Assembly: GCF_003946145.1 (NCBI RefSeq)
Contig: NZ_RHOC01000001.1
Span: forward strand, 310,001 to 374,000
From: Levilactobacillus huananensis
GTDB taxonomy: Bacteria; Bacillota; Bacilli; Lactobacillales; Lactobacillaceae
DNA length: 64,000 bases
Reading direction: 5' to 3'
Below the pieces are notes generated by a model that was not told where the DNA came from, ran no database searches, and saw only the letters and a list, made by a program, of their open reading frames with translations. Below are positions 36,567 through 45,661 of the stretch, piece by piece (positions within the stretch are counted from its first letter, which is position 1; the number at the start of each line of letters is the position of its first letter). The position numbers and the translations under genes were made by a program.

Positions 36567-37030
36567 TACTGGGCCTCCCGGCGATCGGCAAGAAAGACGC
36601 CGACCGCGATTAGAATCACGCCAACTGTTAAGCAACTGTCGGCGAAGTTAAAGATTGGAAAATTAATAAAGGTGAGCTGGAACATGTCAACCACGTAACC
36701 ATTCATCAGTCGATCGATAAAGTTCCCGATCGTCCCGGCCATCATCAAGGCCAAACCAAGTTCCTCCACCCAGGACTCCCGCTGGTTGCGGTATTGCCAG
36801 AAGAAGAAGCCCATGATACCCAAGGCGATCACGGCGATGACCGCAAAGAACCACATCTGTCCCTGCAGGATACTCCAGGCTGCCCCATCATTACGCAGAT
36901 GCGTTAGGGACATGATCCCAGGGATGAAGGGCTTCTCACCACCTAACGCGATGTTTAAGACCACCGCGTGCTTGATCCACTGATCAATTCCGACCAGGAC
37001 CACTATTAAAATAATATTGGCAATCAGCAT
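36566..37030 (-). CDS. lspA: Lipoprotein signal peptidase (signal peptidase II)
   Basis: A 154 aa membrane aspartyl protease that removes the signal peptide of prolipoproteins after diacylglyceryl transfer. Four helices are visible. The catalytic aspartates are in GNFIDRLMNGYVVDM and FNFADSCLTVG. Start is ATG 37030 (MLIANIILIVVLVGIDQWIK), where the first helix begins; the frame upstream to 37162 has no domain content. It is the promoter-proximal gene of lspA-rluD and would process the DUF915 lipoprotein encoded in this window. Confidence 0.94.
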   Translation of the reverse strand: MLIANIILIVVLVGIDQWIKHAVVLNIALGGEKPFIPGIMSLTHLRNDGAAWSILQGQMWFFAVIAVIALGIMGFFFWQYRNQRESWVEELGLALMMAGTIGNFIDRLMNGYVVDMFQLTFINFPIFNFADSCLTVGVILIAVGVFLADRREAQ

Positions 37031-37215
37031 AAGTTTATGAAACACCTTTCCTATAAGTCGTTGTTGAAAAGTATACCAGAAAACCGGCGAGTTCGGCGGC
37101 TTCAGACCCAGAAAAGTTCGGGAAAAGAGCCGATTGGGAAAGTCATTCGCACTGCTACCCATTTGTGGCCCTGTACACCCTCGCCAAACGCTGGTTTAAT
37201 ACCATTCTATACGAT

Positions 37216-37247
37216 CAAAAAAACGAGACCCCTTTTCAGGCCTCGTC
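37216..37247 (-). terminator. Rho-independent terminator after fhs
   Basis: Minus strand GACGAGGCC faces GGTCTCGT and runs into TTTTTTT. Confidence 0.88.
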
Positions 37248-37285
37248 TTTCATTTCAATCACTTTGAAAGGTCGGTTAGCAAAGA

Positions 37286-38950
37286 CTAAAACAACCCGGT
37301 AATTTTTCCATCGGCATCAATGTCCATATCGAGAGCCGCTGGGTGGCTCGGTAGGCCAGGCATTGTCAAAACGTTCCCCGTCAGTGCGACGACGAACCCT
37401 GCCCCTAGACGTGGCGCAAACTCACGTACATGAATCGTGAAATCCGTTGGTGCGCCCAACTGCTGGGCATCATCCGTCAGTGAATACTGTGTTTTGGCCA
37501 TGCAGACCGGTAACTTGTCCCAGCCCCGTTTCGCAAACGTCTTCAACTGACGTTGTGCCTTGCCGGACAACTCAACTCTGGCACCCCCATAAACTTTCTG
37601 GGTAATAGCTGTCATCTGTGTCATCAGGTCAGCGCCTTCCGGTACCAACCGATGGAAATCCTTAGCTTGTTGTGTGGCCATGACGACCTTTTCCGCCAAA
37701 TCAGCAGCACCTGCCCCACCATCGGCCCAAACTGTCGTGGTGGCCACGGGAATAGCCAATGCAGCCACCTCAGCAGTCAGGGCGGCTACTTCAGCATCGG
37801 TATCGCTAGTGAAGCGATTGATGGCCACAACGACTGGGACACCATACTGTTGCATGCTCTTGATATGACGTTTCAAATTGGAACTACCTTGTCTCAAGGC
37901 GGCAATATTCTCTTGTTCGAGATCGGCACGTTTGACACCCCCGTTGTACTTGAGAGCCCTGATCGTCGCGACAACCACTACGGCATCCGGTGTCTTACCT
38001 AAAACCGGCGTCTTAATGTCCATGAACTTCTCGCCACCCAGGTCAGCCCCAAAACCGGCTTCAGTCACCGCAAAATCCCCAAGTTGCAGGGCCGTCTGTG
38101 TTGCTAACACGGAATTACAGCCGTGAGCGATATTGGCAAATGGTCCCCCATGGATAATCGCAGGGTTATGTTCTAAAGTCTGCACCAGGTTGGGTTTAAT
38201 CGCATCCTTTAAGAGTAAGGTGATGGCACCGCCGACCTTCAGATCGGCCACCGTGACGGGTTCACGGTCATAAGTATACCCGATGAGGATCCGATTGACC
38301 CGACGTTTCAGATCCGTCAGGTCTTCGCTGAGACACAGCACTGCCATCAATTCACTTGCTACGGTGATGTCAAACCCATCTTGACGCGGGGTACCAGAGG
38401 TTCGACCACCCAGGCCAACGACGGTCTGGCGCAACTCACGATCGTTGATATCTAAAACCCGTTTCCACACAATCTGACGGGGATCCAGGTTTAATGCATT
38501 ACCATGGTGAATATGATTATCAATCAGAGCTGCCAGGGTGTCGTGGGCCTCGGTCAAGGCGTGCATATCCCCTGTAAAGTGAAGGTTAATATCTTCCATT
38601 GGCACAACCTGGGCGTACCCTCCTCCGGTAGCGCCCCCCTTCATCCCCATCACAGGCCCCATTGAGGGCTCACGCAGAGCTAGTACGGTCTGATGACCGG
38701 CACGATTCAGAGCATCCCCTAAACCAACAACCACCGTGGACTTCCCTTCACCGGCTGGTGTGGGATTGATAGACGTCACGAGCACCAATTTACCCAATTC
38801 ATGTTTCTCAGGCAGTGGTAAGGTAATCTTAGCTTTAGTGTGGCCGTAAGGTTCGATATCGGCAGGATTGAGACCCACCTTAGCCGCAATCTTTTCGATC
38901 GGCTCCAACGGCGTTGCCTGTGAAATTTCAATATCCTTCAAATTAGTCAT
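37286..38950 (-). CDS. fhs: Formate-tetrahydrofolate ligase
   Basis: A 554 aa ATP-dependent enzyme making 10-formyl-THF from formate, feeding purine and formyl-Met synthesis. The P-loop [18 protein letters not shown] is near residue 65, followed by [33 protein letters not shown] and the C-terminal [19 protein letters not shown] 38950 overlaps the 3' end of ebsA by eight bases, with GAGAGG directly before it, an unusually tight spacing that suggests translational coupling. Confidence 0.96.
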   Translation of the reverse strand: MTNLKDIEISQATPLEPIEKIAAKVGLNPADIEPYGHTKAKITLPLPEKHELGKLVLVTSINPTPAGEGKSTVVVGLGDALNRAGHQTVLALREPSMGPVMGMKGGATGGGYAQVVPMEDINLHFTGDMHALTEAHDTLAALIDNHIHHGNALNLDPRQIVWKRVLDINDRELRQTVVGLGGRTSGTPRQDGFDITVASELMAVLCLSEDLTDLKRRVNRILIGYTYDREPVTVADLKVGGAITLLLKDAIKPNLVQTLEHNPAIIHGGPFANIAHGCNSVLATQTALQLGDFAVTEAGFGADLGGEKFMDIKTPVLGKTPDAVVVVATIRALKYNGGVKRADLEQENIAALRQGSSNLKRHIKSMQQYGVPVVVAINRFTSDTDAEVAALTAEVAALAIPVATTTVWADGGAGAADLAEKVVMATQQAKDFHRLVPEGADLMTQMTAITQKVYGGARVELSGKAQRQLKTFAKRGWDKLPVCMAKTQYSLTDDAQQLGAPTDFTIHVREFAPRLGAGFVVALTGNVLTMPGLPSHPAALDMDIDADGKITGLF

Positions 38951-39359
38951 CCTCTCGTTCAACTTGCTCGGGCATAGCCGCACGAATCAGTGCAGCTAAC
39001 TCGATCACAGAATTTTGTGGTAATAAGAATTGATAGATTCGTCCTTGAGCCACGATTCCTAAGCGAAACCGGGCCACGCGAACACCCTTGACATCTGCCA
39101 AAGGGATCACCAGGTGATGATGATTGAGCACCCGACTAACGGTTAACATGCCGTCGGCCATGGTGATATTACGGAAGTGAATCTCAATCCAGCTAAGTAA
39201 GGCGAAGGCCACAAAGAAGGCCAGTGTCATCCAGTTAAAATGCGTCACTTCAAGCCAGAAAATGACACCGAGTAGAAAAACAATCAGCGTCCAGCTCCAG
39301 TTAATGATGCTTCCTAGTGGATAGGGTTGATACAAAAAGCGTCGTTGTTGCGTTATCAT
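38943..39359 (-). CDS. ebsA: EbsA family membrane protein
   Basis: A 138 aa protein like lactobacillar EbsA. Start ATG 39359, where homology begins ([18 protein letters not shown]). Two membrane helices follow ([20 protein letters not shown] and [18 protein letters not shown]), then a cytoplasmic PH-like domain about 60-130 that looks like a bacterial PH/DUF304 fold. Enterococcal ebsA was named with aggregation-substance expression genes, but its biochemical role is unknown. Operon with fhs. Confidence 0.82.
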   Translation of the reverse strand: MITQQRRFLYQPYPLGSIINWSWTLIVFLLGVIFWLEVTHFNWMTLAFFVAFALLSWIEIHFRNITMADGMLTVSRVLNHHHLVIPLADVKGVRVARFRLGIVAQGRIYQFLLPQNSVIELAALIRAAMPEQVEREDD

Positions 39360-39397
39360 TAGTTTCAACACCTCACGAAAAAATTGGAGTGATTCTT

Positions 39398-39805
39398 GTG
39401 TATTCATTGTATACGGATGCGGCAACCCAACCACAAAGTGGACTGAGTGCCGGAGGTATCCTCATTATCCACGATCATCAGCAGACACAATTGAAGGTCC
39501 CCCTATTGGCTAAGACCAACCACGCGGCCGAGTTTGAAGTCGCGCGGCTGGGATTTGAAAAACTCAGCCAACTAGTGGGACCCACAAGTGCATCGACTAC
39601 CGTTTTATTTTACACCGATAGTCAGATCGTTAACGACAGTTTAACCAAACATTATGCAAAACATTACCAAAACCAGGTAGACCGCTTGTTAGCAGCTCAA
39701 GCATCCTTTCAATTGGTTCTGACCCAGTGGGTCCCCGAGAAACAAAATCAAGGGGCTCACACCTTAGCCAATCAGGCGCTTCACTCCGCAGAGGTGGCCA
39801 AGTAA
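39398..39805 (+). CDS. RNase HI-like protein
   Basis: A 135 aa ribonuclease H fold protein. GTG 39398, with GGAG eight bases before it, starts at YSLYTDAATQ. The catalytic carboxylates appear as Asp in YTDAA, Glu in HAAEFE and Asp in FYTDSQ. The fourth position, in NQGAHTLANQAL, is His where RNase HI has Asp. Divergent from ebsA with 38 bases between; its last 25 bases overlap the convergent FAD oxidoreductase gene. It may act on RNA-DNA hybrids or be a YpeP-type relative with altered activity. Confidence 0.82.
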   Translation: MYSLYTDAATQPQSGLSAGGILIIHDHQQTQLKVPLLAKTNHAAEFEVARLGFEKLSQLVGPTSASTTVLFYTDSQIVNDSLTKHYAKHYQNQVDRLLAAQASFQLVLTQWVPEKQNQGAHTLANQALHSAEVAK

Positions 39806-40905
39806 GTCGTGAGCGGCTTCTCGTAGTCACTCCAGTCAGGAGTGCCACCATACAGGGCAGATCCGGCAAGCAGGCGACCGATCTGAACACCGGTTGTCAG
39901 GCCCGAGGAACCCAAACCGGATGCCACTAAAATGGCTTCGTGTTCAGGTACCGGCCCGAAGAATGGGGCAAAGTCACGGGTATAGGCTCGTGTGCCAACT
40001 CGGGTCGCCGTGACATTGTCGGCCGTCAATCCACTCATTAATCGTTGAGCACTGCCCAACAGATCGGCGGTCACTTCTGGTGTCGCCTTCAAGTCAAATT
40101 TACCTTCGTCATCATGTGTCGCCCCCACAAGGAGCTTCCCGTGACCGAATGGAATAAAGTCCCGTTCGCCCTCAGGCATCACGACTGGCATCCGTTCTTG
40201 AGACTCAAAGTCTTTGACAGCTAGTTCGATCAATTGCCCCTTCTGTGGTCGTACATCAGCAATCACACCCAGCGGGGCTAGGAGTTCCTTGACCCAGGCA
40301 CCAGCGGCCACAATGACCCGGTCAAACTGTTTGCGTCCAACCGAAGTCATGACATTGCCCTGGCCATCGAGTGTGACCCGTTCTCGCCGAATCGTTAAAT
40401 TCTGTGACGTGGCTTGTTTTAACAGTCCATCCACCAATGCGGCACCATCGACACGGGCACCCCCGCTAATAAAGACGCCAGGGTGACTCGTCGTTAACAG
40501 CGGCACCTTTGCTTGAACCTCGGCGGCACTGAGTGCGGTGACATCCCCCATGGTTGCGGCATCTTGCCGCCGTTTTTGAGCCAAGGCAAACAGTGCTTCG
40601 AGGTCGCTGTCATCCGATCGCGTAACGATGGTTCCCGTCTGCTGATAAACGGCTGTCCCCAGCTTGGCATCATGGATAAGTTCTGGGTAAAGGTCGGCCC
40701 CCGCTTTGGCTAAGCGGTACCATTGCTGGTTACGACGCTTAGAAAGCCATGGCGAAATGATGCCGGCTGCGGCACTGGTGGCTTGCCCCACGCCGTCGTC
40801 AAACAGCGTCACTTTCACGTTCTGCCCGCCGGGTAATTGACTAAGATAATAAGCTGCGGTGGCACCGACAATACCGCCGCCAATAATAGCAATTCGTTTT
40901 TGCAT
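39781..40905 (-). CDS. FAD-dependent oxidoreductase, DadA/glycine oxidase type
   Basis: A 374 aa flavoprotein. The N-terminal Rossmann motif is IAIIGGGIVGATAAYYL, then SAAAGIISPWLSKR, with the C-terminal FAD-contact block VASGLGSSGLTTGVQIG. The family oxidises amino acids or related amines. Substrate is unknown; no thiamine or amino acid gene is adjacent to decide between glycine oxidase and D-amino acid dehydrogenase. GGAGG lies upstream of ATG 40905. The 3' end overlaps the RNase H-like gene. Confidence 0.88.
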   Translation of the reverse strand: MQKRIAIIGGGIVGATAAYYLSQLPGGQNVKVTLFDDGVGQATSAAAGIISPWLSKRRNQQWYRLAKAGADLYPELIHDAKLGTAVYQQTGTIVTRSDDSDLEALFALAQKRRQDAATMGDVTALSAAEVQAKVPLLTTSHPGVFISGGARVDGAALVDGLLKQATSQNLTIRRERVTLDGQGNVMTSVGRKQFDRVIVAAGAWVKELLAPLGVIADVRPQKGQLIELAVKDFESQERMPVVMPEGERDFIPFGHGKLLVGATHDDEGKFDLKATPEVTADLLGSAQRLMSGLTADNVTATRVGTRAYTRDFAPFFGPVPEHEAILVASGLGSSGLTTGVQIGRLLAGSALYGGTPDWSDYEKPLTTYLATSAE

Positions 40906-41005
40906 GCTGACCTTGACCTCCGATAATTAAAAGATTCTGTTCTAGCCCTCATTTTAGCATACTTATATCTAAAACACGTGACCGCCCCTCGACGATTATT
41001 CATAG

Positions 41006-41054
41006 AAAAGGGAGCCTGCCCAACACCAAAATAGTGCGGACAGGCTCCCTTTTT
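41006..41054 (-). terminator. Rho-independent terminator after the nitroreductase gene
   Basis: AAAAGGGAGCCTGCC and GGACAGGCTCCCTTTTT pair strongly; the run of A on the left serves the minus strand. Confidence 0.9.
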
Positions 41055-41060
41055 GCAGGC

Positions 41061-41663
41061 CTATTTAAAGATCAAGAAGCGGTCGCCATCAGACATGTAG
41101 TCTTTCGCGTCGGCCGGTGCTTCGATTGATCCGAAGTCCATCTCGGCCCGTAACCGCCAGCTAGCTGGAATGTCAAAAGTGCGACGAACATCATCATCGA
41201 TCAGTGGATTGTAATGTTGCAGGTTGGCGCCAATCCCATTCTCCGCCAGCGCCGTCCAAACAGCATACTGCGCATTTCCTTGAGATTGTTCTGACCAATC
41301 CTGGAAGTTAGCCGCATAGAGTGGGAAGTCGTGTTCAAATTTTGCGACCGTCTTAGTTTCAGTAAAGAACAAGACCGTTCCATAAGCCGCTTTGAACCCA
41401 TTAATCTTGGCTTCGGTTCGCTTAAAAGCGTCGGCGTCAGGTACCTCTTGCTTCAGACGATTGATCACGATGTTCCAAAGTTCTTCGTGTGAATCGCCGA
41501 ATAAGATGGCAACCCGTGTTGTCTGATTGTTAAAGGATGATGGGCCCTGCTTCACACTGTTTTTAATCAGAGTAACCAGGTCGTCTTGGCTGAGCTTTAC
41601 ATCGCGACCCAAAGCATAAATACTCCGTCGTTTCTTGGCAAGTTCTAAAAATTTAGTCTCCAT
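41061..41663 (-). CDS. Nitroreductase family protein
   Basis: A 200 aa FMN-dependent oxidoreductase fold. Start ATG 41663 behind GAGGCC. Features include KKRRSIYALG, VKQGPSSFNNQTTRV, the GNAQYAVWTALAENGIGANLQHYNP block and WRLRAEMDFG. The family reduces nitro compounds, quinones or flavins with NAD(P)H. It resembles the fatty-acid-repression nitroreductase HBN-like subgroup of lactic bacteria. The TetR gene directly upstream on the same strand may control it. Confidence 0.9.
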   Translation of the reverse strand: METKFLELAKKRRSIYALGRDVKLSQDDLVTLIKNSVKQGPSSFNNQTTRVAILFGDSHEELWNIVINRLKQEVPDADAFKRTEAKINGFKAAYGTVLFFTETKTVAKFEHDFPLYAANFQDWSEQSQGNAQYAVWTALAENGIGANLQHYNPLIDDDVRRTFDIPASWRLRAEMDFGSIEAPADAKDYMSDGDRFLIFK

Positions 41664-41772
41664 ATTTAATGGCCTCATTTCAAGTCCCAGATACCGGGAG
41701 CTTAGTTTTATATTTTGTTTCAGTTTATCACTTACTTTTTGAAAGTAAAGTGTTTTCCACCGGTCGTTCCAG

Positions 41773-42294
41773 CTAGTCCCCCAGTAAGTATTTCAGCTGG
41801 GTGGTGATCCACTCTGCCGTCAGATCTGAGTCATGAACCAACAGAATCCCCAATAGAAACAACCAGCAGGCCTGTGCCGGGTTCTGGGGAGCCCTCGCGG
41901 CAGGATGTTGGGCTGTATAGAGAGTGACCACTGTTTGTAAGCTCTGCGGGACCTCTAATGGTTTCGTGAGGACAAAGACGATTGCTTGGGGATGTTGGGT
42001 GGCATAGGCCAACAAATTGGCCACCATCCGGGTCAACATAATCGTGGCATCCGCCGAATCCAGGACGCCTTCACGTAAAGTCGCTGTCAATTCATCGGTG
42101 ATCGTTTCTCTGAGTTGAGCCAATAGGCTTGCTTTATCCGGATAATGCCGATAGACGGCGGCCGGCGTCACATCCAAAAACCGCGCGATTTGTCGTAGAG
42201 AGAGTTGTTCCGCCCCGTTGGTCTCCAACTGCATTCGTGCCTGTTGTGCAATCGCTGCCGCTAAATTTTCTCGATGATAGGGTCGTTCTGCCAT
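41773..42294 (-). CDS. TetR/AcrR family transcriptional regulator
   Basis: A 173 aa regulator with an N-terminal HTH (LSLRQIARFLDVTPAAVYRHYPDKASLLA, residues about 25-52) and a TetR_C-like ligand domain. It is divergent to the CPBP gene and precedes the nitroreductase, so either may be a target. AGGAGG lies just before ATG 42294. The ligand is unknown. Confidence 0.92.
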   Translation of the reverse strand: MAERPYHRENLAAAIAQQARMQLETNGAEQLSLRQIARFLDVTPAAVYRHYPDKASLLAQLRETITDELTATLREGVLDSADATIMLTRMVANLLAYATQHPQAIVFVLTKPLEVPQSLQTVVTLYTAQHPAARAPQNPAQACWLFLLGILLVHDSDLTAEWITTQLKYLLGD

Positions 42295-42480
42295 CTAAGT
42301 CGTCCTCCTTTAAAATCCCGTAAAAACGCTGTTCACACCTCATGTTAACACCGATTACTTCAAATGTATACACTGATAACATTGTCTGTAATTGATGATC
42401 CTTACTCAAATTTTACAATCAATTCGATCGAAGTGTTCTACAATATGTGTAAACCTTTATTTTAGAAAAGAGTGTCGTCC

Positions 42481-43146
42481 ATGTCACATTCAATCACTAC
42501 TCGACGATTGGCCCTCAATCTCATTGGCTTTTGGCTAGTTTGGTTAATCGTTCAGATCGCCCTCAATGTTCCCATTGAAAATCATCTTGCCGGCTGGCCG
42601 CAGGAACTTGTCTTAGATGCCATCAAACTTATTGTTTGGTTAGGCGCGGGTGCTTGGTTCCTGCATCAGACAGCGCCCAGTGACCTGTATTTAGTCAACC
42701 GTGATCAATGGCAACCCAGCTGGCGATTCATCCCTGGTTACTTGGTCTTAGCCTTGGTCATCATCTACCTCATTGGCCAATTTATGTTGACCCATCATGG
42801 GCTGCGCATCAGTCACAGCTTTCGTCCCGAATTCTGGGGCCGCTACTTCCTAGTGGTTGGCATCAGTGAAGAGTTTGTCTTCCGAGGCTACTTCCTAAAC
42901 GTTTTGTTGACCCGCTATTCCTTAGCCACGGCCAATACCATTCAGGCTTTGGCCTTCGCCAGTCTACATATCCCCCGTTACCTCACGACGATTCCAGCAA
43001 TGAGTCCAATGGCCTGGATCAGCAACCTTGTTTCTGTTGCCGCCCTCGGGGCTCTCTTCGGTTGGCTTTACGCCCGCAGCAAGTCCCTCTGGCCCGGAAT
43101 TGTTGTTCATATGACCTGGGATATTCTGGTAACCCTCTTCTCCTGA
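42481..43146 (+). CDS. CPBP family intramembrane metalloprotease
   Basis: A 221 aa protein with about six helices and the CPBP/Abi motifs: EEFVFRGYF (glutamates), FASLHIPRY and HMTWD (histidines), the glutamyl/histidine set of Rce1-like proteases. In lactic acid bacteria such proteins are linked to bacteriocin self-immunity or protein maturation, but no bacteriocin gene is near. I start at ATG 42481, not GTG 42472. The upstream region has a TACAAT box at 42439-42444 and a TTCGATCGAA palindrome at 42423-42432. Confidence 0.9.
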   Translation: MSHSITTRRLALNLIGFWLVWLIVQIALNVPIENHLAGWPQELVLDAIKLIVWLGAGAWFLHQTAPSDLYLVNRDQWQPSWRFIPGYLVLALVIIYLIGQFMLTHHGLRISHSFRPEFWGRYFLVVGISEEFVFRGYFLNVLLTRYSLATANTIQALAFASLHIPRYLTTIPAMSPMAWISNLVSVAALGALFGWLYARSKSLWPGIVVHMTWDILVTLFS

Positions 43147-43191
43147 TTTGGGTCACACCGGTCAGTAATTTTCATCAATTCCAGTCAATTA

Positions 43192-43237
43192 AAAGGCGTC
43201 GAACACTTATTCTTGAGGATAAGTGTTCGACGCCTTT
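43192..43237. terminator. Bidirectional terminator after the CPBP gene
   Basis: AAAGGCGTCGAACACTTAT and ATAAGTGTTCGACGCCTTT are perfect 19-base arms around an 8-base loop. Confidence 0.92.
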
Positions 43238-43296
43238 GTTTATAAATTAAAATTATGGTCCGTGATCAACACCGATTAACGCCTAACTTGCGACGC

Positions 43297-43638
43297 TTAG
43301 ATCAAGCGACGCAGGTAACCCAGCAGTACTACTAAAAACGTCAGTGGCAATAAGAATTCCAGGAAGGTCAGGAACAACGCCGGCGTCATGAGGGCCACGA
43401 CCAAGTCTAAGAGAACCAGTCCGCCACCTACAACGACCAGTGCCAGCCACCACCCCCGAGCCAACCGGGATTGATAACTAATCCCATAAGTCAGCAGGGT
43501 TACAGCGGTCGTCAGAATTAACGCACGCTCCACTAAGGATAATGGTAGTAGTCCCGCCAAGAGCAGGGCAAGAACGCTCAAACCAATGAAGAAGTAGCCA
43601 TACCACCGTTGGGTCCGTCTCGTTGTTTTCATCATCAT
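43297..43638 (-). CDS. Small multi-helix membrane protein
   Basis: A 113 aa protein with four hydrophobic segments (YFFIGLSVLALLLAGLLP, ALILTTAVTLLTYGI, WWLALVVVGGGLVLLDLVVAL, ALFLTFLEFLLPLTFLVVLL). The start is one of three consecutive ATG codons; AAGGA lies 5 bases before 43638 and about 11 before the third. I cannot assign a family. Confidence 0.72.
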   Translation of the reverse strand: MMMKTTRRTQRWYGYFFIGLSVLALLLAGLLPLSLVERALILTTAVTLLTYGISYQSRLARGWWLALVVVGGGLVLLDLVVALMTPALFLTFLEFLLPLTFLVVLLGYLRRLI

Positions 43639-43706
43639 CGCTTCCTTTATCTCAATTATACACGTTTTCAATAATTGAGAGGTTCAGGGCGCCTGAAATT
43701 TTCGCC

Positions 43707-44177
43707 CTAAACTTGCCACCCGGCATCCGCTGACAATTCACCATTCCACTCGTTACTGACGATCGCTGGAAGCTCATGGTTAAAGACGCGTAACAACGTC
43801 ATCAGACTAGAGGCACTGTTTGCCGCCGTCAATTCCGACAAAGGCAACCACGAATTGGGACCCTCATCACTGTCACGCAACTCACCCGTGAAATCGTTGC
43901 TGCGGTACAGCAGACCCAATTTACGCTTTTCCCGAGTTGGGTCAAACCATTCACAAGTGCCACAAAAGCTCAAACTATGTAAGTGTAGACCCGTCTCCTC
44001 GGCCACCTCCCGCATTGCCGCCGTCGCACAACTCTCGCCGACCTCCACGTGACCGCCGGGAAAACTATGACCAGCTTTCCAAGGGACATTTAATTTATCC
44101 TCCACCAAGACGTGCTTAGTAACAGGGTTTGTTACAAGAATCATTGTCACAAGTTCTACCGGTTGTGTTCTGTCCAT
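43707..44177 (-). CDS. NUDIX hydrolase, MutT-like
   Basis: A 156 aa NUDIX protein with a complete box GHVEVGE...REVAEETGL at about residues 41-63. The layout resembles 8-oxo-dGTP diphosphatase-like proteins. Its start lies inside the last 22 bases of the acyltransferase gene, with AGGAGG well placed, so the two are co-transcribed and translationally coupled. Substrate is unproven. Confidence 0.9.
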   Translation of the reverse strand: MDRTQPVELVTMILVTNPVTKHVLVEDKLNVPWKAGHSFPGGHVEVGESCATAAMREVAEETGLHLHSLSFCGTCEWFDPTREKRKLGLLYRSNDFTGELRDSDEGPNSWLPLSELTAANSASSLMTLLRVFNHELPAIVSNEWNGELSADAGWQV

Positions 44178-45256
44178 GGTTGTCTCCTCCTTTTGACTAT
44201 ATCAATACACCGAGCGATCAGGGCACTAAAGCTAAACGATACAATCCAAGTCAATCCGTAACATACGAGAATTCCCAGACCCAGGTGGGCTTGCGTCAGC
44301 ACAGCACCACCACCCCGCCAAATGAGCTGTAGCCAAAATACATTGGCGAGATACGAGGGATAGGCTAACTGTGCGAGACCATGAACCAGCCCCAGTGACC
44401 GAGATCTCCGTCGTATCTGGTTACCGGCTAACGCCAGAACCAATCCGATGACACTTAAATCAAAAATAACAGTTGCCGGCAGGTAGTAACTCGTCTGGGC
44501 AAAGTCGACCGTCGACCCCCACTGCCGCAACACCCAGTTCTGGCCCCCCCACGTCGCACAAGCCACCAGGACCAAGAGTCCCCAAATACGTGACAACCAG
44601 TGTTGCCAGGCGGCCCAATATTGCCAGCACAGAACGCCCAATACCGCATACAGAAGAAAGCCCAAGAAGATCCGATCCAAGAGGTACCAGCGGACAAAGT
44701 AACGGGTTGGATAGACCAATAAGGTAAACCCGATCATCGCCAAAACAGAGAGACTCCCGATACCCCATCCCCAGTGTTTAGCCGCTTGTAATCGAGTCGT
44801 CCGATCACGCAACCACCAAAAGACGGGCATCAACAGAATAAATTGGAGCATCATGGTGTTATACCACAGATGAGGGGCCGCATTACCACTCACAGCCTGC
44901 CAAAAGAATGATCTCCAGCTGTGACCCGCGCCATGCTGCTGAACATCGGGCATCACCCATAGATAGAGCCCTGTCCAGATCACGGTCGGCAAAAAAAGCG
45001 TCGGTATCTGCTGCTTCAAGTAAGTGCCATAGCCACTAATCGATTGGGTCGTTCGACTGGTCGTGAAGAGAATCCCCCAGATAAAGGCGGGCGCCGTAAA
45101 CTTCACTGCTAAATAAAGACCAGCCATCACTGCCTGATCTCTTAGCGCCGGTTGCACCGTTAAGGCAAGGCTCAACACCGATTGTCCCATAACTGCCGTG
45201 CAGGCGGCCACCTTCAGAAAATCACCAGCATCCGCTTCGTCTCCTTGCCAATTCAC
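44156..45256 (-). CDS. Membrane acyltransferase, acyltransferase_3 type
   Basis: A 366 aa polytopic protein with about ten helices in the Acyltransferase_3/OafA-like arrangement (TAPAFIWGILFTTSRTT, TLFLPTVIWTGLYLWV, PHLWYNTMMLQFILLMPVFWW). Such enzymes O-acetylate wall or exopolysaccharide sugars. The family's catalytic His near helix 1 is not evident, since the N-terminus reads FLKVAACTAVMGQSV, so activity is uncertain. Start GTG 45256. Confidence 0.8.
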   Translation of the reverse strand: MNWQGDEADAGDFLKVAACTAVMGQSVLSLALTVQPALRDQAVMAGLYLAVKFTAPAFIWGILFTTSRTTQSISGYGTYLKQQIPTLFLPTVIWTGLYLWVMPDVQQHGAGHSWRSFFWQAVSGNAAPHLWYNTMMLQFILLMPVFWWLRDRTTRLQAAKHWGWGIGSLSVLAMIGFTLLVYPTRYFVRWYLLDRIFLGFLLYAVLGVLCWQYWAAWQHWLSRIWGLLVLVACATWGGQNWVLRQWGSTVDFAQTSYYLPATVIFDLSVIGLVLALAGNQIRRRSRSLGLVHGLAQLAYPSYLANVFWLQLIWRGGGAVLTQAHLGLGILVCYGLTWIVSFSFSALIARCIDIVKRRRQPWTEHNR

Positions 45257-45315
45257 ATCGCGTCATCGTCCTTTACTCGTTCATTTTACCAAGTCACTCG
45301 GATAACGTAAACCAC

Positions 45316-45342
45316 GAAAAAAGAGGCTCACTGGCCTCTTTA
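45316..45342 (-). terminator. Rho-independent terminator after the small membrane protein gene
   Basis: Minus strand AAGAGGCC-AGTGA-GCCTCTT followed by TTTT. Confidence 0.85.
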
Positions 45343-45351
45343 TTTTTACGA

Positions 45352-45546
45352 TTAAGCTTTGCGCTCACTGCGCTGTTGTTTTTTATTTTCGATGATTCCC
45401 TCTACGCCGTAACATACGGCACCCAGAGCGGCAAACGCCAGTGGGAATGCCAACCATAGTGGTGACTTCATTAAAACGAGCACCAGGCTTAAGAACATGA
45501 CCGCAAAGACGACCAATGTCGTTAAGACAATCCGATCTTTTTTCAT
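45352..45546 (-). CDS. Small two-helix membrane protein
   Basis: A 64 aa protein with two adjacent helices (IVLTTLVVFAVMFLSLVLVL and WLAFPLAFAALGAVCYGV) and a basic tail. RBS AAGGGGGAG is strong, supporting real expression. It sits between amt and the acyltransferase gene with its own terminator. No function can be assigned. Confidence 0.8.
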   Translation of the reverse strand: MKKDRIVLTTLVVFAVMFLSLVLVLMKSPLWLAFPLAFAALGAVCYGVEGIIENKKQQRSERKA

Positions 45547-45661
45547 TTTAAACTCCCCCTTAGCTTAATTAAATTCGCGTGGCCCCTAACCACAAAGCTA
45601 GCTTATCAGTTTCCATTCAAAATAACCACTACTTCGGCTAACCTTAAGAAAGTCACTAACT

